Origin: PSRF01 sp035557535
Lineage (GTDB): Bacteria > Acidobacteriota > Blastocatellia > Pyrinomonadales > Pyrinomonadaceae
DNA length: 64,000 bases
NCBI GenBank assembly: GCA_035557535.1
Contig: DATMDU010000075.1
Span: forward strand, 124,001 to 188,000
Direction of reading: 5' to 3'
Below are positions 60,553 to 64,000 of this stretch, in pieces. Under the pieces are notes generated by a model. It was not told where the DNA came from. It saw only the letters and a list, made by a program, of their open reading frames with translations, and did not search any database. Within the stretch, counting starts at the first letter, position 1. Every line of letters starts with the position of its first letter. Made by a program: the position numbers and the translations under genes.

Positions 60553-61767
60553 ATGCCTGCAACCGAGCGTCTCTATTACACCGATTCTCATCTCGTCGAG
60601 TTCGGAGCTCGGGTCTCCGACAAAACTGAGCGCGTTAGCGGTTGGACCGCCGTCACCCTCGACCGCACAGCTTTCTATCCGACGGGCGGCGGGCAACCCA
60701 GTGATACCGGGACGCTGAATGGTCTGCGCGTGGTCGAGTGTGTCGACGATGATAATAACAACGTGTTGCACATGATTCATGGACGAGCGCCGGAAATTGG
60801 GAGCGCGATCATGGGCCGCATCGATTGGCCCAGGCGTCTGGATCACATCCAACAGCATACCGGTCAGCACATTCTTTCGCAGGCTTTCATCACCTTGTTC
60901 AACGCGCCCACGCGCGGTTTCCGAGTTCTGGACCAAATTTGCGAAATTGACGTGGAATTGGCAAACCCCAGCGACGCCGTCATCGAGCGTGCAGTCGAGC
61001 TGGCAAACAATGTCGTCTGGGAAGACCGGGCGATTTCGATCACTACAGTGGGAGAAAATGAAGCGGGCAGTTTACCGCTGCGCAAGGAACCTTCGCGCGA
61101 AGGTCCGGTACGCTTAATCGAAATCGAGGGTTTTGATCTGACTCCATGTGGTGGCACACACGCTTATCGGACGGGCGAGGTGGGAATGATTGCAGTGCGT
61201 TCGTGGGAACGTGCGAAGGGACTGACGCGCATTGAATTTCTGGCCGGCGGTCGCGCCCTGGCCGATTATCGCCGCGCGAATAACAGTGCGCGTTCCGTCG
61301 CCGCGCTCTTCAGCTCAGCGCGCGACGATGCGGCCAAGCTCGCGGGGCGTATGGTTGAAGAGAACAAAGACCTTCATCGGAGAGTGCGGGCGCTTGAAGA
61401 AATCGCAGCCAGAGCAGAGGCTGAAGAACTCGTGGCGCAAACATCCTCGACCGGATCGGGCGCGCAGGTGATCGTCAGGGTGTTCGAAAATCGAGATCCC
61501 GAATCGTTAAAGCATTTGGCCCTCGCACTAATTGCCCACCCGCAAACCGTCGCCCTGCTTGGTTCGCGCGATCAGGAAACCGCCCGGCTGGTGTTCGCCA
61601 AATCCGCCGATAGCGCGGGCGACATGAATGCGCTGATGCGTGAGGCGTGTGCGATGCTAAATGGGCGCGGTGGTGGAAAGCCTGACCTGGCGCAAGGCGG
61701 GGGACACAATGTCGAAAAATTAGACGACGCGCTAAGCTTTGCCGCCAGCTCCTTATCGCAAAATTGA
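60553..61767 (+). CDS. Alanyl-tRNA editing protein (AlaX-like, with DHHA1)
   Basis: 404 residues. The N-terminal half is the AlaRS editing domain: TAFYPTGGGQPSDTGTL, then the zinc ligands HxxxH in HIQQHTGQHILSQAF and CxxxH in TPCGGTHAYRTGEVG. A coiled-coil-like segment (EENKDLHRRVRALEEIAARA) leads to a C-terminal DHHA1 domain ending GGKPDLAQGGG. It hydrolyses mischarged Ser- or Gly-tRNA(Ala) in trans. The C-terminal DHHA1 places it with the longer AlaX type. A tRNA-Ala gene follows 130 bp downstream on the same strand. Confidence 0.92.
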   Translation: MPATERLYYTDSHLVEFGARVSDKTERVSGWTAVTLDRTAFYPTGGGQPSDTGTLNGLRVVECVDDDNNNVLHMIHGRAPEIGSAIMGRIDWPRRLDHIQQHTGQHILSQAFITLFNAPTRGFRVLDQICEIDVELANPSDAVIERAVELANNVVWEDRAISITTVGENEAGSLPLRKEPSREGPVRLIEIEGFDLTPCGGTHAYRTGEVGMIAVRSWERAKGLTRIEFLAGGRALADYRRANNSARSVAALFSSARDDAAKLAGRMVEENKDLHRRVRALEEIAARAEAEELVAQTSSTGSGAQVIVRVFENRDPESLKHLALALIAHPQTVALLGSRDQETARLVFAKSADSAGDMNALMREACAMLNGRGGGKPDLAQGGGHNVEKLDDALSFAASSLSQN

Positions 61768-61855
61768 CGACGCTGGCCTTGCTGCTTGAACTGTTAGGCT
61801 CGGAGAGTCCGAATAATCAATGCGCGGATTCTCTTCGAAACGCGGCTAGACTCGC

Positions 61856-61880
61856 AACTTGAAACCTGAAACTTGAAACT
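61856..61880. repeat. Short simple repeat (AACTTGA AACCTGA)
   Basis: Heptamer-like words AACTTGA, AACCTGA, AACTTGA in a row just before the tRNA gene. Same style as the heptamer tract at 13602-13657. Confidence 0.6.
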
Positions 61881-61896
61881 GTATTCTCTTCCCCGT

Positions 61897-61972
61897 GGGG
61901 CAGTAGCTCAGTTGGCAGAGCGCCGCGTTCGCAATGCGGAGGCCAGGAGTTCGACCCTCCTCTGCTCCACCA
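61897..61972 (+). tRNA. tRNA-Ala (anticodon CGC)
   Basis: 76 nt with a full cloverleaf. The acceptor stem is GGGGCAG with CTGCTCC and contains G3:U70, the alanine identity pair. The anticodon stem is CCGCG/TGCGG around loop TTCGCAA, giving anticodon CGC. The T arm has GGAGTTCGACCCTCC. CCA is encoded. Confidence 0.97.
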
Positions 61973-61986
61973 TATTTCAATCATTT

Positions 61987-62013
61987 ACAGCCGCCGGCAC
62001 TGGCGGCTGTTTT
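61987..62013 (+). terminator. Intrinsic terminator after tRNA-Ala
   Basis: ACAGCCGCC, loop GGCACT, GGCGGCTGT, then TTT. A nine-base-pair stem starting 14 bases after the tRNA end. The T tract is short. Confidence 0.7.
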
Positions 62014-62116
62014 GCCAAAAGTGGCCCGTTGATGATGTTTCACCAAAACATGGGTTGGAAAGATAATACCCTTCACGTTCGGAAGTGCGCTTGCATTTGC
62101 AAAAACTCGTTCTCTG

Positions 62117-64000
62117 TTATAGCTGCAAGCGTCGTAACCGCAACGCATTGCCAATAACTGACACGGAGCTGAAGCTCATCGCTGCCGCCGCAATCATCGG
62201 ATTGAGCAATAAGCCGGCAAATGGATATAGCACTCCGGCTGCAATCGGAATTCCCATCACGTTGTAGATAAATGCAAAGAAAAGGTTCTGCTTAATGTTG
62301 CCCATCGTTGCCCGACTTAGCTTCCTGGCCCTGACGATGCCGCGCAAATCGCCTTTCACAAGAGTCACGCCCGCGCTCTCCATCGCCACATCAGTTCCTG
62401 TTCCCATCGCGATGCCAACATCTGCCTGGGCCAACGCCGGGGCATCGTTGATTCCATCACCAGCCATCGCCACTTTGTGGCCCTCCATCTGAAAGCGTTT
62501 AACTATTTCGGCTTTCTGATTCGGGAGAACTTCGGCAACGACCTCGTCAATATTCAACTTCGCCGCTACTGCGTTAGCCGTCGTGCTGCTATCGCCTGTT
62601 ATCATCACGATGCGGATTTTCTCATCGTGAAGTTGCTTAATGGCTTCCGGCGTAGTCTGCTTGACTGGATCTGCAACGCCTATGAGTCCCGCAGCTTTGC
62701 CATCAATGGCGACGAACATTACGGTTTGGCCATCGGCGCGGAACTTCTCAGCCTGTCCAGCCAATTCACTCGCGTCGATTCCCAGATCATCAAGCAAGCT
62801 GCGATTTCCCAAACCCACTGCGTGCCCATCCACCTGCCCTTTGACTCCTTTGCCGGTTATAGACTCGAACGACTGAGCGTTGCCAATTTCCACTCCCCGC
62901 TCCTGAGCGCCGGAAACGATGGCCGCCGCCAGGGGATGTTCACTTCCCCGCTCGAGGCTCGCAGCATAGCGCAGTAACTCGTGGTCGCTTTCACCGGCGA
63001 TGGGCGCAACCGTAACGAGTTTGGGCTTCCCTTCTGTCAGCGTTCCCGTCTTGTCCACTACCAGCGTATCGACCTCTCGAAGCACCTCGATAGCTTCCGC
63101 GTTTTTAAATAGCACACCGGCCTGCGCACCTTTCCCGGTAGCCACCATGATTGACATCGGAGTAGCCAAGCCAAGAGCGCACGGACAAGCAATAATCAGC
63201 ACGGCGACAGCATTGACGATGGCATAAGTCATGCGCGGTTCAGGTCCCACAGTGGCCCACACAATAAAGGTGACGATGGCGATCAGAATAACGGCGGGCA
63301 CGAAATAAGCGGCGACAATATCAGCAAGTTTTTGAATCGGCGCCCGGCTCCGCTGGGCCTCCGCTACCATCTGCACAATCTGTGACAGGAGAGTTTCGGA
63401 ACCTACTCGCTCCGCTTCCATGATCAGACTTCCAGTGCCATTAACAGTTGAGCCGATTACGCGGTCCCCGGCCTTCTTCTCAACCGGAATCGCTTCACCT
63501 GTCACCATCGCCTCGTCCACGGCGCTGGTGCCTTGAACCACGACGCCGTCGACCGGTATCTTTTCGCCTGGCCGAACGCGCAAAAGATCGCCCACCTGCA
63601 CTTGATCGAGCGCTACATCCTGCTCGCTGCCGTCGGGCCCAACCCGCCGAGCTGTTTTGGGCGCCAGGCCGAGCAGCGCTTTGATCGCCGAACTGGTTTG
63701 GCTGCGCGCCTTCAGTTCCAGCACCTGGCCTAGCAAAACGAGCGTCGTGATTACCGCAGCGGCTTCAAAATAAACCGGGACCGTGCCACCGTGCGCGCGA
63801 AATGAATGCGGGAAAATATCCGGGAACAGTGTGCCTACAACGCTGTAGCCATAACCCACGCCCACGCCGAGCCCTATCAACGTGAACATGTTCAAGCTTC
63901 GGTTAACTACCGACTGCCAGGCGCGCACGAAAAAGGGCCAGCCACCCCAAAGAACGACCGGGGAGGCGAGGATGAATTGAAGCCATGGCAGAACGGCCGA
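62117..64000 (-). CDS. Copper-type P1B-ATPase, N-terminus cut by window edge
   Basis: At least 627 residues of a heavy-metal P-type ATPase, most like CopA, which exports Cu(I) across the inner membrane. The frame stays open to the window edge (WGGWPFFVRAWQSVVNRSLN), so the N-terminal metal-binding part and first helices lie outside. Visible motifs: metal-site CPCALGLATP in the sixth helix, phosphorylation site DKTGTLTEGK, actuator TGEAIPV, and hinge GDGINDAPALAQADVG. Late helices have Tyr and Asn in FIYNVMGIP and Met/Ser in AAAAMSFSSVSVIGNAL, as in Cu(I) pumps. Last gene on the right. Confidence 0.93.
   Translation of the reverse strand, partial: SAVLPWLQFILASPVVLWGGWPFFVRAWQSVVNRSLNMFTLIGLGVGVGYGYSVVGTLFPDIFPHSFRAHGGTVPVYFEAAAVITTLVLLGQVLELKARSQTSSAIKALLGLAPKTARRVGPDGSEQDVALDQVQVGDLLRVRPGEKIPVDGVVVQGTSAVDEAMVTGEAIPVEKKAGDRVIGSTVNGTGSLIMEAERVGSETLLSQIVQMVAEAQRSRAPIQKLADIVAAYFVPAVILIAIVTFIVWATVGPEPRMTYAIVNAVAVLIIACPCALGLATPMSIMVATGKGAQAGVLFKNAEAIEVLREVDTLVVDKTGTLTEGKPKLVTVAPIAGESDHELLRYAASLERGSEHPLAAAIVSGAQERGVEIGNAQSFESITGKGVKGQVDGHAVGLGNRSLLDDLGIDASELAGQAEKFRADGQTVMFVAIDGKAAGLIGVADPVKQTTPEAIKQLHDEKIRIVMITGDSSTTANAVAAKLNIDEVVAEVLPNQKAEIVKRFQMEGHKVAMAGDGINDAPALAQADVGIAMGTGTDVAMESAGVTLVKGDLRGIVRARKLSRATMGNIKQNLFFAFIYNVMGIPIAAGVLYPFAGLLLNPMIAAAAMSFSSVSVIGNALRLRRLQL

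Overview
The window looks like a chromosomal segment of an Acidobacteriota bacterium, probably class Blastocatellia. This is inferred from gene content: a TonB-dependent Oar-like receptor, Calx-beta/DUF4214 surface proteins, DUF5666, an M61 protease, a HI0933 flavoprotein, and many small palindromic interspersed repeats. No rRNA or marker gene is present to prove it. Most of the window is ordinary chromosome. Both ends cut a gene: an alcohol dehydrogenase on the left and a copper-type P-ATPase on the right.

Layout. 0-12.6 kb (+): alcohol dehydrogenase with a hot-dog thioesterase, SEC-C protein, phosphatase-like protein, OsmC, PQQ-type propeller, HI0933 flavoprotein, fasciclin protein, two small membrane proteins, GT4 glycosyltransferase, ABC exporter and small secreted or membrane proteins. 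12.6-15.2 kb: secreted endonuclease/exonuclease/phosphatase with a 14-codon leader (-), then a TauE/SafE permease and 3-methyladenine glycosylase (+). 15.2-19.5 kb (-): a compact operon with two ABC ATPase/permease pairs. 19.6-26.6 kb (-): lipoprotein, ECF sigma factor coupled to a large zinc-binding/FecR membrane protein, a short Calx-beta/DUF4214 protein with an intrinsic terminator, an SH3-like secreted protein and ruvC. 27-31.4 kb (+): DUF5666 protein and the Oar-like receptor. 31.4-35.7 kb: a decayed accessory patch with a PIN-toxin remnant, its frameshifted partner, an NTF2-like fragment and a racemase with two frameshifts, among small zinc-ribbon and membrane proteins.

35.7-37.0 kb holds the most distinctive structure. 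An IS200-type tyrosine transposase sits inside an array of about 16 REP-like hairpins. The junction it interrupts occurs intact three more times in the array, so the empty site can be reconstructed. Right beside it, 37.3-56.6 kb is one open reading frame of 6450 codons. It encodes an exported repeat protein: beta-helix modules, about 17 Calx-beta domains, two CSLREA modules and a C-terminal DUF4214. A strong terminator follows. The short protein at 23.8-25.0 kb is a miniature of its C-terminus.

56.7-64 kb: small zinc-binding protein, polytopic membrane protein and M61 peptidase (-); an alanyl-tRNA editing protein followed 130 bp later by tRNA-Ala(CGC) with its own terminator (+); then the P-type ATPase (-).

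A window-wide theme is small repeats. At least six palindromic families and several heptamer-like simple repeats lie in intergenic space. In places they have entered genes, giving two genes their stop codons and one ABC ATPase its N-terminus.
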